Source: Calliopsis andreniformis (Eukaryota > Arthropoda > Insecta > Hymenoptera > Andrenidae). From it: 64,000 nt of DNA. Below the pieces are notes generated by a model. The model saw nothing but the letters and a program-made list of their open reading frames with translations. It did not search any database and was not told where the DNA came from. The position numbers and the translations under genes were made by a program. This document shows, piece after piece, positions 23,552-36,198 of the stretch; the first letter of the stretch is position 1; each line of letters starts with the position of its first letter. The stretch lies in the NCBI RefSeq assembly GCF_051401765.1, contig NC_135073.1, positions 558,001-622,000 of the forward strand. Reading direction: 5' to 3'.

Positions 23552-24365
23552 AGTTCACTAACATATTGGTGCGAATTTTCTGATTAAAATGACACCAAAT
23601 ATAATGTGACTTGGATTATATTTATTGGTTTAATGAATGTTAACATTTCTTTTATTATGTACATATATATCGATCTTCGTAACTTACAAATGAGCCAAAT
23701 TATGTTATGTGTCTTGTAATTTTCACTCGCTGTAACTGCTGATAAGAATCCTGTAAGTGATAGTGAAAACAATAACAATATGGTTCAAAGTGGACAAAAT
23801 CAGTTTATCAGACCCCTAACGCATAGGAGAAACGTTTTGGTACTCATTGATTTCCCTATGTATTCTACTCAGAATGACAAATTTTTCAAGGAAAGTATCA
23901 AACAAACAATAGTCATATGTAATTGTTATTTTGAGCGTAATGTTACTATGGAATGTTTGCTAGCTTAATATATCATTTCTTCTTTTAGTACGTGTCCATA
24001 ATTGAAGAACTCCCGAAGACTAGACAGCAATCTCAAAAGTGTAAAATACATATAAATACGTCATAAATATGTATGTACAGTATGTTATAATATTATAAGG
24101 ATGTTCTGAAGTAATTGTTATGAATTATTTAAAATATACTACTTCACATTATTTTAATTTGGAATGTACTATACTTATTGTAGTGTCGTTACCTTAAACG
24201 TGGCTAACAAGATAATTTTTTAATGTTATTAAAAGTAATATTGAAAGAGAATGAATTATTAGCATTGATTAGAAAGTAAATATCATCGAAATCACATGTA
24301 TATATCATATTTGGTGTCATTTTAATCAGAAAAATTTCACCAATCAATTTGTGAAATTTTGATTC
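23552..24365. mobile_element. Inverted-repeat element with TTAAAATGACACCAAATAT ends
   Basis: About 60 bp at each end are inverted copies. The best part is TCTGATTAAAATGACACC (from 23579) against its complement ending at 24331. The interior of about 690 bp is AT-rich with no coding. The same terminal motif is found at the fold-back element near 3 kb and at 30191-30222. Target duplication was not determined. Confidence 0.65.
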
Positions 24366-24685
24366 GAAAAAAACTAAAAAAATTATATTAAACATCACTC
24401 ATACAAAAGCGAGATAGCTTTACAATGAAAAGCTGAAACTATTAATTCGAGTCGTTTCAAGGGAATTCCACCGCCAGAAGTGGGGATAAACTAAGTCTCA
24501 CTAGCACTGAAGGCCCACTATCGCGAGAATACTGTATTCGCAATTGAGAGTAGGTACTCCACTGAATTCCGATGCTTTTGTGGCAAACTTATATTATAAT
24601 CACTAAGCCATGGATTTATGTCAATAGTTTACACGCCCTCGGAACATTACAGCGATGTTGGTTCCTTCAATCGAGGCAGCTTTAA

Positions 24686-24975
24686 GCCCGCTGCAGACGA
24701 GCGTTTTTTTGTAACAAGAACACTTTCCAATTTACAATTGTGGAAAACAAGAAAAGATATACGAACGCGGTAACTTGGCGGCACATTTGGGACAAGTTGT
24801 AATGCGGCGAAACCGGATTTACGTCTCTTTTGAAAATACACAAACGTGATGTCAAGTTTCAGCGTTCGTATGGCTTTCCTTGTTTTTCACAATTGAAAAT
24901 TGGAAATGGTCTTTATTTTTACAACGCGCCGCGGCAAATTGCTGCAGCTACAAAAAACGCTCGTCTGTAACAGGT
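24686..24975. mobile_element. MITE, about 290 bp
   Basis: Inverted ends share CAGACGAGCGTTTTTT. The left end reads GCCCGCTGCAGACGAGCG after TTAA (24682-24685). The right end, read inward, is ACCTGTTACAGACGAGCG after TTAG, so TTAA flanks are likely with one change. The interior is GC-richer than its surroundings and has no convincing frame. Confidence 0.7.
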
Positions 24976-26705
24976 CTAAGTTAGCTCCTGGGTCATTCCA
25001 CGACAAGGCAGGTTTAACCAGCTCCTTAATTACCACACCGAGGCAGCGTTAACTAGTTCTTTAATAGATCTTTTATCATTTATACAACTCAAATTTGATT
25101 TTTAATTGTCTCTGCCGTATATGTATGTATAGCTTAGACCATATGTATTATACTTCCAGTGACGTCACATGCGAACAAGTGTATAAGACATGTTATATAG
25201 TATGATATGTATACGGGATGGACAACGCAATTGTTTCAGGTCATAACTTCAGTATTAATGCGCTTATGAAAAAATGCCAAACGAGAAAGATGAATGGCTC
25301 GAAAAGCTCTACATCTGTAGGCCTTTAGATATTTTTTAAGTGCAACGGTACGCGTTTTCGAGGAAGAGAATAACGTCTTTCTAGAAATAACGCGTAATTT
25401 CATAACGTTCCAAAAATAAAAAATATCCAGCTGACTATATGTATATTCCGTACGAACGAAAACAAGTATCATTTCACAGACACTTTATTTCTTCGCACTT
25501 TTTTATTTCTTACAGTATTTTAATTTCAACTTACATTTTTAACAATAATTTAATATAATTTTTTTTAAATATTATTTTTATTAATGAAGTACTTATGCAG
25601 AACTCGATTAAAAAAAAAATCTTTACTTGAATTTGATCGGCTCCTAGTAAAACAAATGTAGTTCACCAATGAAGAGTGGTGCGGTGCATCCCTCAATAAG
25701 GGTCGGAGGTAATAGAACCAGTAATTTGTTATCATGTAATAATTTATTGATATAAAATCTAAGGTTCTTTAAGATTTTAAGAATCTTCTTGCAGATTTTA
25801 AGCCTTAAATGTGCATTTAAACGATTAGGGGTAGTTTACCCCGTGTTAAGGGTGACTGACAACAAGGACATTATTCACCCACCCACATATGTTACAAATT
25901 AAATTTATATCAAGTCTGATAATAATTTTTTAACTAACTTAAACTATTTCTCATATTTCATCTTATCAACTTCGAATGGTAGTTTCACCACATACGAGTA
26001 AATATGAAAAGGGGCCAATATAGAAAAACACGTATCTCTTATTTTTTGGTCCTCTGTAACATATCTGAAAATCAAAACAATCGCAGGCGAACACCTAGAA
26101 CCCCTTCCTTGTCAGTAACAATTTACGTATTGTAACTGGAGTACGAAAACTAAGAATCTGATCTAAAGAAACTAGTTCATCCGATTTGAGACCTCTTGAT
26201 TTTCTCTGATACACATATAATTTAAATGCAATTATGAGAACAATAAAGAAAACGTTGTCAGAAATGTTTACAATGTAATGGAAAAGCGTTTGAGCATCTT
26301 CTTCGATAAATACATTTTTTGAAAATATCTTGAGAACTAATCATTTTCTTGCCGTTAGACCCTAATAGCTTTTTAGGTAAAACGAACACAGGAATCAACC
26401 TGTTGAACAAGCAATATGCATTTCCATTTAAAGAAACTATACAATTGTTAATTGCACACGTACTGTAGTACTAAAAGAATAATCTAAGGGTTTACAGACA
26501 TAGTGCTCTTCGATCTAGTTGTCTTTCTTCTTTGGCCTTTTTTTGCAAATGCATTAACAATGGAGTTATGATCTGAAACAATTGGGTGATTCTATTATTG
26601 TTGCTTATGTGATATAATCGAAAATTATGATAATGGAAGGCTATTATTTTCATTAGTTGTATAATGTGATTTAATTCTACATAAGCACTCTACCTGTGTT
26701 CGTTA
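24976..26705. other. Intergenic stretch, no gene recognised
   Basis: Near 25210 the sequence TACGGGATGGACAACGCAA followed by a GGTCATAACTTC-type stretch resembles the start of dispersed Tc1/mariner-like repeats in insects, but no matching end was found. The remainder shows nothing recognisable. Confidence 0.35.
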
Positions 26706-27082
26706 TACAGGGTATTTCTTTTATCTTGCATATCATAATATCTTCGTTAGTTTTGCTTATATGAAAAAATGTGTCAGGACAAATTTGTTTTGTTCAAAGC
26801 TAAGAATATTAGGATTCATGTGTTTTTTCTCTCAAGGTCATTTCTTTCCAGCTTTGAAGGTCATCGCCATTTTTTATTTTGCATATTAACATGCATTTTT
26901 TGTGATTCAGTATTATACTGCAACATCAAAACGAATTCAATGAACTATAACACTATGACATTTAAATGACCGTGAATGAAAAAATCACGATAGTTTACAA
27001 ACGATTGAAAAATTCTACAGTTTCAGTTTCTTGTAAATAATCAGTTTTATTAATTTATAATTTTTATTATTTTAAATTTACT

Positions 27083-27136
27083 CTAAAATATATGTTCAAA
27101 ATGGTGTCCATTGGCTCCGACGCATTTTCAGGCACG
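27083..27136 (-). pseudogene. mariner-type transposase C-terminal tip
   Basis: The minus strand reads KCVGANGHHFEHIF then a TAG at 27083-27085. This fits the common transposase ending CI.ANGGHFEHLL. An in-frame TGA precedes it, and no more of the protein is recognisable upstream. Confidence 0.6.
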
Positions 27137-27327
27137 GGAAAATTTTTACTTGGAGGGTCGATCATCGTTAAAAAAATATAGTATTGTAAGCATATTATAA
27201 AATTCTTTCCTTCATGTCTTCTGGTGCTGTAGCGCGATCTTTTCATTCAAGATTATTTAAAGGTCATACTGTCATAGTTCGTCGAATTCGTCTGGATGTG
27301 CACTATTAAGGTTTATTTACACAGGAT

Positions 27328-27390
27328 CAGTTTTGTTCCGTTCCGTTCCGTTCCATTCCGTTTCGTTCCGTTTCGTTCCGTTTCGTCCCA
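27328..27390 (+). repeat. TTCCG/TTTCG short tandem repeat at the left element end
   Basis: About a dozen consecutive GTTCC/GTTTC pentamers. The inverted counterpart at 30430-30700 is dispersed as GGAACG words rather than a clean tandem array. Confidence 0.75.
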
Positions 27391-28183
27391 ACACCGACCA
27401 GCCATTTGATCGACAACAAAATAAAACTGTTTGAAAATTTTCCGACGTAGTTACTGTAGTAGTATTAATAATATTAAACAATAAGTACATATACCAGTAA
27501 TATATAAAAATAATCAACAACTTTGGACTCAAAAGTATGGTAAGTGTCCCAGTGATTGAACGGTTATGGAAAGAATTTCCGACATGAGACATTTATTAGA
27601 CTAATACGGCATAAACTCATATGTGGGTATACTCATTTGAAAAAGCAGACTGTCTATTTTTTAAATTGCATGTCAAATTAATTTCTTTATTGAGTGAAAC
27701 ACCAAAATTTTAGAAAACGTGAAACTTCTCCGATGACCCAATGATTTGATAGTAATCATTCGATACATAGTATCGAATATTTTTGATTGAAAATAGAATT
27801 CATTTCAATTCTACATTCTTTCACGAGCTTTTAAATACGGTATTTGTTATAAAAATGAAAAAGACAAATTAATTATGTGCGTAAGAAGTACTCGGATCTT
27901 CTTAACACTTAACCGTCCGACTCTTTCAGAGCAAAATTTAAGTGTACTGCCGGAAAAATAATGTGTATTTTAGAAGCTATACTTTTTCTAAGAAAATTAA
28001 TGTAAAAGATATTATTTTTGAACAAAATTTTCAGGGAAAGTGAAGAAATCATGAAATTTACAAAATATATCGTATTTGTGAAAAAAATTTATATCAGTAT
28101 ATTAATTATTATACGAAATAAAAACTTATTCTTAAGTTAATTTGTTGTTTGAAAATTTTAGTAAAATCAAGTGAATCAAGTTT

Positions 28184-29640
28184 TTAATAATGTTTCTTAG
28201 GGTGATATGATTCAAAACAAGCTCCTTGGTGGAGAGGTACACGACATAAAGTACACATGAACACTATAACACTTCTTTTCTTGTGTGCTGCACACACACG
28301 GCATTGTATTCGAGACTTTCCTTTACTCACAGTTTTAGTAATGCTATGTTGTTTTATATTTAATGAGAGTTTCGTAGGGGGGATCATGCTTAGATTTGCA
28401 GTTTGTAGATAGTCCAGCGGATAACCTTTCCTAGTCCTCATTCGATAGCTCGTCACTCAACTAGTGTCGTGCAATATCACGTAAAAATATTTTATGTTGA
28501 ATTTTTGTATTTTGATTTAATTTTTTATACAAACAGAACGCATTAAATAGAGTATAAGTTTTGTAATAAATATAATGTAAATGTAAATTTGTATAAGAGT
28601 ATTCTTTTTTCTGCGAAAAACTGATTTGTCGGGTTTTAGTTTTACTGTTTGTAAACACGTTGACAAGGCTCGATTGATTCTGATTGTTCCACAGTATCTA
28701 ATTTTGTTTTACAGTAACATTTCACATGTAGCTACACTGTTATAATAATTGTCTATAAAAAGATTTTGCCAAAAATTGTTAAATAGGTGCATAAATTTTT
28801 GAATTGTTTCACTAAGTTTTATATCACTGCCACAATATAATTCCATATTACATATGTAGCCTGTTATAGATTCGCATACTTCACGTAACAATATACCATA
28901 TTTTATAATTTTTGTAGGATTGTACGCTTTAATGCAAAGTCTCCCACGCCATCATTGCCTCGTCCAGTGATAAATTTTGCATAGGCTTATACACACTGCG
29001 AAATTTGAAGACAAAATAATTATACACCGGCATTATTTTAAATAACTTTCCACTATTTTCATCCATTTCATCATTATTCAAGAAATGCCAAGCACTCCAA
29101 ATCTGTTTAAATTTGTTTCTGCTCATAATATTGGAGAAAATTGGCGTTGATATAAGTGGGTCTGTAAACCGGTATTCATCTTTATCGTCCTTTTGTACTT
29201 GGCCCATTAAAAATTATAAGATCTAAAAATTTGTTATCTCTAAGTTTGTGACATCTCTCCATTTCCTTGTTTTCTTTAGCTTTAAATTTATCTTTATTGT
29301 GTTTATGATACAGATTAGTTTCAATTACAAATAAATAAAAAAAATCATTCCCAATGATCAACTGTTCAACACTTATTATATTTTTGGAGTCAACAACATT
29401 TTCAGTCAATCCAGGATTACCTAAAAATTCTCCAAGAGTTGGTTTCTTATCTGTCCCACATCAATCTTCATCACTATATTCATTACTTGTGCCTGCATCA
29501 CTTATTATTTGTTTTAGTTTTTTCTTACGTATTACTACCATACTATTATCAAAATCAGATGAATTATCACTATCGCTAAAGAATTCATTTTCACTAAAAT
29601 CTTCATTTCCATCAGTAAAAATTTTATCATCACTCTGCAT
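28184..29640 (-). pseudogene. piggyBac-type transposase, broken
   Basis: This would cut and paste at TTAA. The ATG at 29640 opens an acidic Asp/Glu/Ser-rich N-terminus, usual for the family. A TGA at 29461-29463 breaks it. Coding continues to 29182 and then, in another frame, through FKQIWSAWHFLNNDE and LSLDEAMMAWE, where the first catalytic Asp stands. The next recognisable part is FIDNYYNSVATCEMLL (second Asp) and CGTIRINRALS. The stretch that should carry the remaining acidic residues (about 28460-28590) is replaced by unrelated AT-rich sequence. The C-terminal cysteine-rich finger CRVCAAHKK...CTLCRVPLHQGAC is well kept and ends at 28184. Stops and frameshifts mean no activity. Confidence 0.88.
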
Positions 29641-30930
29641 TATGTAATAAGGGAATTTTTAAACATGAGATTAAAATTTTTGTTATTTTTTCAGTAATTT
29701 ACGCTCGTCATACTCGTCAAAAGAACGCAATAAACTAAAACTCGAAGTCAGACCTTAAATTTTCTATACAGTATCAACGATAAGTGAAGCGCACGTTCAC
29801 GAGCGTTTTAAATGTATAACATTTAATTATATCCTTGTCTAACTTGGGTAAACGAACATTTCATTATGTTTATTTACAATAAAAAAACAATTAAGTTGCT
29901 TGCCCTTTCAGTTTAGGTTTATATTGTTTTTACTTACATGAACGTCGAAAAACACATTAATGATATATTATGCAGTTTTTAAAATATTTTAACTATTGGT
30001 ACAAAACTTAATATTAATATAAATGTAAATCGATGTCCAATCACTGGGCGTCTCCAATCACTGGAACATTTACTTTACTAAATGACGATGTCTACTGCTA
30101 CTAAATGACTAAATGTGTCTGCATTCGCCTGTGCACGGAATAGCAAGATATTCTTAACATAGAACATCTATCAATTGTTAAAAATATTAAAATCATATCA
30201 TGTTTGGTATCATTTTTATAACTAAAACACGAGCAATTTAATGCAAAATATAGAAATTGGAATTTTAATTACTGAATGATCTATTGCTGTCTTTGTTTTC
30301 ACGACTAGTGTTTAGGACCGTTTGAATGCACTGTTTTCACCCGAGAATCCTGTAGAGTCATAAAAAAAGGTCCCACTCAACCGCTTTCAAGAGGCATTCC
30401 GCAGGTCACCGGTGAAAAGCCAGAGAATCATCGTCAACGATATTTGACTTTCCATGACGGCAACGGACCTGTCCGGAATCCGGAACGAGATGGAACGGAT
30501 TCAGTGTAAACTGCTCCATTCAAAAGCAAAAGAACGATACTTAATATTGCCGGAACGAAACGGAACGTAATGGACTTGATGTGTCTGTAAAAACATTTGG
30601 CATTTCGCCGGACGGACACAACGTTTAGTGTAAACTGTTCGATTTGAAAAGAAGGGAAAGATACTTCTGCTACCGGCACGATTCGGAACGAAATGAAATA
30701 GAACGGACCTGTGTAAGTCCAACTTAATACTGCATCATAAAATGCACATGTCAATGTGTAAAAAAATAGCGATAACCTTCAGAACTAGGAAAAATATGAC
30801 CTTGAGAGAAAAACATGGATCATAATATTTTTAGTTTTGAATCAAGCAAATTTGTTTCGACACATACATTTTGTCGTATAAGCAAATATAAAGAAAATGT
30901 TAGGATATGCAACATAAAAAGAACACTGTG

Positions 30931-31563
30931 TTCTTTAAATACCGAGGTACGAACATTATTTATATTTATAACCTTTAATTTAATTGTTAATCATTTGGAA
31001 ACATTTTTTACCCACATATGATGTCAAAATTTTCCTCGTTACTTTTGCTTCATTCGATTCGTGGATTTCTTTATGTGCGCTATACACAGGCCACATCTGC
31101 AGTGCAATTTTCCAGAGTTGAGAGTCCGGCGAAGAGTCAACGCTAGATACATAAGCTAGATACGTATTTCAAGCAACGTTGTGAGATTGTGTAGCTAATC
31201 GGATCTCTCTTTCTATTCTTAGGAGTAATTGCATCTTTTTCAGTGACTGGATAAAACAGATTCCTTCATCTGCAAGGCATCCCATGCTAAATTGATTACT
31301 TTTTTCGTATTCGTTTATCAATCTAAGGGATTCTGATACCGATTTAATATTATACGGGCCTGCAAGAAATTACGAGGTAGTTTGATATTGTTTAACCTGT
31401 TTTGTGAATGAGTTAAATGAAACCAAATAGTCCACCATTTTTTCTGTGCAACTTCCTTAAATTACCAATAGGATTCAATAACCTTTGTCAACCGCCATTG
31501 AAATAGCGCTAGGTTGCCCCACTGACAAGGAAATACAATAAACGCCAGACAAGTGCCGCTGCT
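30931..31563. other. Intergenic stretch, no gene recognised
   Basis: No recognisable coding or repeat was found in this interval. Confidence 0.35.
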
Positions 31564-31780
31564 TAATCATCATAAAAGAGACCTTATCTCTCTACCCGAT
31601 AAGCTATTGAACGTGTAAAGCTTCAAATGCTAAGCAACCAAGAAACGGAAGAAATCCCTGCGAAATGTTTATAGGTCACATGCGCACAAACGTCTTCGCT
31701 GCAGTAGTGGTAGTCGATGACACATTCAATAGCTTATCGGTTAGAGCGACAGGAGGGTCTCTGTTCTGATGCTTATGATG
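31564..31780. mobile_element. Hairpin MITE, about 217 bp
   Basis: Arms 31564-31615 and 31720-31780 are inverted copies, best in GATAAGCTATTGAA and in GAGACC near the outer end. A loop of about 100 bp separates them. There is no coding. Confidence 0.65.
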
Positions 31781-31816
31781 TTTACTATCTCTAAAATTCA
31801 AAACAGTGAATTTTTC

Positions 31817-32060
31817 CAGGGATAGGTATAGTTAGTAGAATACCTTGTGTTACTATTTTCATTGAAGTAAATTAAAACTTCAATACATATTACTCATCAT
31901 TCTGTACAACTTTTTTTCGATACATATAGTTGGCGATCGGTGTTAGTTTCCGAGATATTAGCAGAAAGCTGTGGCTACTATGCATTGAATTCTAGTTACA
32001 CGTACGTGTCCGTGGCAGCGAATGTGTCACTATGTGACGCGACCACAATGAGCTACAATG
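31817..32060 (+). repeat. Dispersed repeat, copy 1 of 2 in this window
   Basis: Starts CAGGGATAGGTATAG and shares with 62133-62350 the words AGTTGGC, TTTCCGAGATATT, TTGAATTCT, TACGTGT and CGTGGCAG in the same order and orientation. The CAGGG start suggests a Tc1/mariner-like tip. No coding. Confidence 0.55.
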
Positions 32061-35000
32061 CGAAAAAGCCGGACAAGCGATAAAAACATCAGAAAAACAG
32101 TAAGAATTGTTCTAAAAATGCTTTATATTGGAGTTTTTAAGGTCGCTGATCAAGAATTTAATATTACAACAACAAATTAATTTTCTGAGATAATAAGTTG
32201 TTTCCGCATTGTCGATTACGAACATGGTATGTTTTCGATATTTCAGATAAACTTTCATTACTATATAACATTTTTATTCATTAAATAGTAAAGTTTTTAA
32301 TTTTCTTTTAATATATTGGTATAGTTAGAAACAAGTAAGTAGAAGGACGTTAATAAGCCAAGATAATATTCACAATAATATTCACAATTTGTTTCTATGT
32401 ATAAACAAACATAATACTATAAACGTCTATGAAAGAATTATTTAATATATAATGTTATGTATATAATAAACATGATTACTTATATTTTATTTATATTTGA
32501 TACGTATTATAGCAATAACATAACACAAAAAGAATTAGAACATAAAGAATTAATAATTTATCACGCAAAATGAAAAGCAAAATATACATAAGGAAAACGT
32601 AATTTGAATTGTTGGGTACGTCAAAGTTACGTAAATTGTAGATAAAAATTAAAAAATTAATGTTAACACTAACACTATATGAAAGTTGGAATAAATATGA
32701 TTAATACTACGACAACTAGAAAAAGTACGAAAACTTTTATTCTGCACTGCACTGCACTGTTTGGTTTGCTGTTCGAATACAGACTGCGAGCCTCAAGAAC
32801 AGGCTTTATGTAACGCACTTATTAGTGATTTCTATCAGCGGAAGTCATCAATCCCTTCAATGTAAATAATCTATAGATTGAATTTCAACTGTGAAAGGTT
32901 TGGTAGAGTTTCTTTACCAAACATTCCCACTTATATACGTAGATGAAAAACAACAATTTTACTGTTGCAATTCAGAATCTCATTAGAAAGATTAAAAATA
33001 ATAAAATTATTAATATACATATATATGTATCGTGCTGTTTTTCAAATATATAAAAAGTAGTTTTCTTAAGTAATATTAATAAAAGTATAATAACTAGTTG
33101 TATACTATTTGAGCCTATGTTACGTGATCGTCTGAGCGAAATAGGTATAGTCACTTTTTTTTTATAAAAACACGATTTTTTCTTTTTTGAGCAAATATAT
33201 GCAAAATTTTCTTTTTGGATACTGTTATGGGCATATTCAAGAATACATTCGATGTAAAATAAGCGTGCAGGTACGTGTAGCTTCTTTTTTATTACAAAGG
33301 AAAGATGGACAAAAATTTTCTACATAAATTCGTATATTTGAAGTTGTTCACATGCTCATATATAATAATAGAAATAATAATAACGCAACTAATTTTGTAA
33401 ACAATCACAGAAGTACCATTTTCAATATTAGAAGCTGTTGCAAACGATAAAAATTAACCGCAATTTTAACGTAATGACATTACATTCCATACAATTTAAA
33501 TCAATGAAAATTAAAATGAAGCCATGATTTAGTACTTTTATAATTACTTTTTCCGGTTAATTTTTATTGGACTTGTTCACCGGGTCAACTTATTCACACC
33601 ATTACTGATTTCGACTTTTGTTTGTAATTTTAAAATGAAGGTCGACCGCCTATTATATGTATAAGAAATGTTGTTCAAAATCTCATCGCCTATAATATAG
33701 CCAAAGATCATCGATATCGGTGATAGTGTGACTAATCTACAGGATCACCACAACTTCTTTTGGTATTTTCCTTTTTGTAAAGTAACATTTTCTGTAGACG
33801 TCAGAATAATAGTCGATTATTTTCTACATATAGCAGAATTAAGCAAGAGTGGGACTAATTTCATAAAAGTGTTTTAGGAAAGATATTTTCGGACACTTCT
33901 TTTGTATTTTAAACATTAAACGCAATATGTCAGTCGATTTAACTTCCATTAAAATTGTTGTATCTATCCCAACTAAAAATGCGACATCTATCCCAAATGT
34001 CCGTGAGAAATGTCACACTTTCTTATTCCAGTAAAAATAACATATTCCAAAGAATGCTCTTGACATATATATACATATGTATATTACAAAAATTAAGTAT
34101 AATAAACTAATGAGTGTATCGATAGTGTGGTTCGACCCTTGCTTCTTTCATTGTAAAATTACCGCCATATCAGTCAAACATTAAATTAATGTCTCCGTTT
34201 CAATTTATTTTACGACCTGAAAAGAGGTCCCACGCTGTTAGCCAATCTTTAATCGTTTCATCGAGAATCGTCGTTTTACTGTACTCAAAGATACACAATT
34301 CTTGTTAGTTTCGTATTATTTTACTTGAATTTCTGTGCTAGTGGATCTTCTGGTTCTCTTGAAAATCACTTGAATTCTTACATTTTTGCATTATTTATTG
34401 TTTTTGATTGTCTAGATTGTTTCCTTGACTTCAAGTATTGTTACTCTCAAATTAAAGTAGATACATTATATCGTAATCTGATATAATATAGAGTATTTGT
34501 TACATTTTTACTTTCAAAATTACGCATTTTCTGCGTAACCATCTCTCACTTCTTATTAGTTTATTAAATAAAAGTTAAATTTTTGTTATTGCTAACTATC
34601 TATAAATACCTACACTAAAATCTAGAAATGGTTATAAAATAAATTGAAAAAACTATAAAATTTTAAGAATATAATATTTTAAACTCACAAAGAGCCAAAA
34701 TAATCTCAATTAGTACAAAATGTTTGCTATAACTGAGAATACATAAACGAATTTTTCTAACTTTATAAAAGTTGTTCAAAAAGTATATACAAATTACGGC
34801 TATAGCTTGTATTAGTAAACGTCCGTATTTTGTATTCGAATGTAAACTGCAAATATGTCAACTGTGTCTACACAAACATTCCAGGAAACAATGTTATTCA
34901 GATATGGTAAAAATAAAACAACCGTGAACTTATACACAATAAGTATAACAAAAATTAAGTTAAAGAAATAAATTAGTTAAATTAGTGTAGAAAGTTTGTA

Positions 35001-36198
35001 TTTACTATATTTGGAATTATAATGTTATTATTTTTATTTTACGTTTATAAAAATAAAGTGAATAATCTGCTAATTATTTCCTTAAAACAGTCTGCTATGT
35101 TACAGTATTCAATGAGAAGAAGTTGAAAATTCATTGACGTTAGAATAAAGGTAAATGCTATACTTCTGACTTTATTATCATAAATTCAACATTTTGATGC
35201 ATACAATAATCTTACTTTTTAATTCTGTTTTTTAACGCAAAGATTTTTCATCGAAAGTAATTTGATTACGTAATGTACTGTTCCTAAAGAAAAAAAGAAA
35301 CAGCATACTGTACATAAACGTTGAGGATTCTAAATCGAGTGCACAGGAATTTCTGCGAATCTTTTATGAGTATCGACGGGACCCAGGCTGGATTTTATGG
35401 ACTTTTGCCAGTGGAGAGCGCGTTAGTTATGTCGACGTACCTGCCGATAACGCATGTTCCTTTTATCGGAACGTGACATAGGATCGCAACGGGTCAGACG
35501 TCGCGTCTCCCACGCGCGTTCAGATTCCACTATGTACCACCGCGTCTTGATGCAATATTTCCTCGCAAATAAAAGCGAGCCTCAAACATCTGCCGATACC
35601 GTGAGCACCGATTTTAGGGACCCCTTTAAACATGACTACAAGTCAAATAAAAAGAGAGGAAGGGACGGGAAGAGAAGAAACTGAAGCCGGAAATCAACGA
35701 ACCATGAAACCGAGCCTTTTCCTTTCCTGCGCGCAACCATGCATTATCGATGGTCCCTCGTAAGCGCTCGAACACCGATTATCGCAGTTCTTCGTCGACC
35801 TATGTGCGAGAACCCTAGAATCAAGTTCCTTAGGCAAAGTATCTACACAATGAATCGCTGTTACATTCACGTTAACCCGTGGACAGTGGATGGCCACTGA
35901 AATTTAAGTAGATTATACTTATTGTTAGCAACGTTAAATCATACACTGGTTTTAGGGGGCATTTCAAATGTAAAATAACGCGTTGAAAAAACGAGTATTC
36001 GATTGACAGAAAAGTAGTTTATAAATGTTGAACCTTTCAGTTTGACAATAAAAGAATACTACTGATTGAATACTAATGAGGCAGACAAAATGATACAATT
36101 ACTTTTCATAAAGGAAATATGCAGCATTTCGCCAATATTTTCATAAAAATATGAATATTACTAAGAAATATTAAACTAGATTGTAAGACTGTAGAAAG
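32061..36198. other. Long AT-rich stretch, no gene recognised
   Basis: Very AT-rich from 32.1 to 35.3 kb, with no meaningful open frame. From 35330 to 35900 GC rises and a 76-codon plus-strand frame (35454-35684) and a minus-strand frame (35694-35897) appear. Neither resembles a known protein; an exon or conserved non-coding block cannot be excluded. Confidence 0.4.

Larger units (their letters stand above)
27310..30723 (-). mobile_element. piggyBac-like element, 3.4 kb, TTAA-flanked
   Basis: Perfect TTAA copies flank the unit at 27306-27309 and 30724-30727. The ends are inverted copies carrying TTACACAGG near the tip, followed inward by runs of GGAACG/CGTTCC. A decayed piggyBac transposase lies inside on the minus strand, and TTAA is the target of that superfamily. 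Subterminal repeats at the right end form two diverged units, each with a AGTGTAAACTG core. One reservation: a TTAACACTTAACCGTCCG motif at 27903 also looks like a piggyBac tip, so the transposase may belong to a smaller element nested inside. Confidence 0.7.
26708..30930. mobile_element. Tc1/mariner-type element, split by a later insertion
   Basis: The left arm from 26708 (CAGGGTATTTCTTTTATCTT, after TA) and the right arm 30728-30930 are inverted copies over about 200 bp. They share CTCTCAAGGTCAT, CTTATA...AAAATGT and AAGGT.ATCGC blocks. A transposase C-terminus survives at 27083-27136. The two halves are separated by the TTAA-flanked element at 27310-30723. Without it the element would be about 800 bp, so it was already internally deleted. 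The right outer flank does not show TA. Confidence 0.7.

Noticed and set aside
29354..29647. 97-codon plus-strand open frame
   Set aside because: It is the antisense shadow of the acidic N-terminus of the piggyBac transposase on the minus strand.
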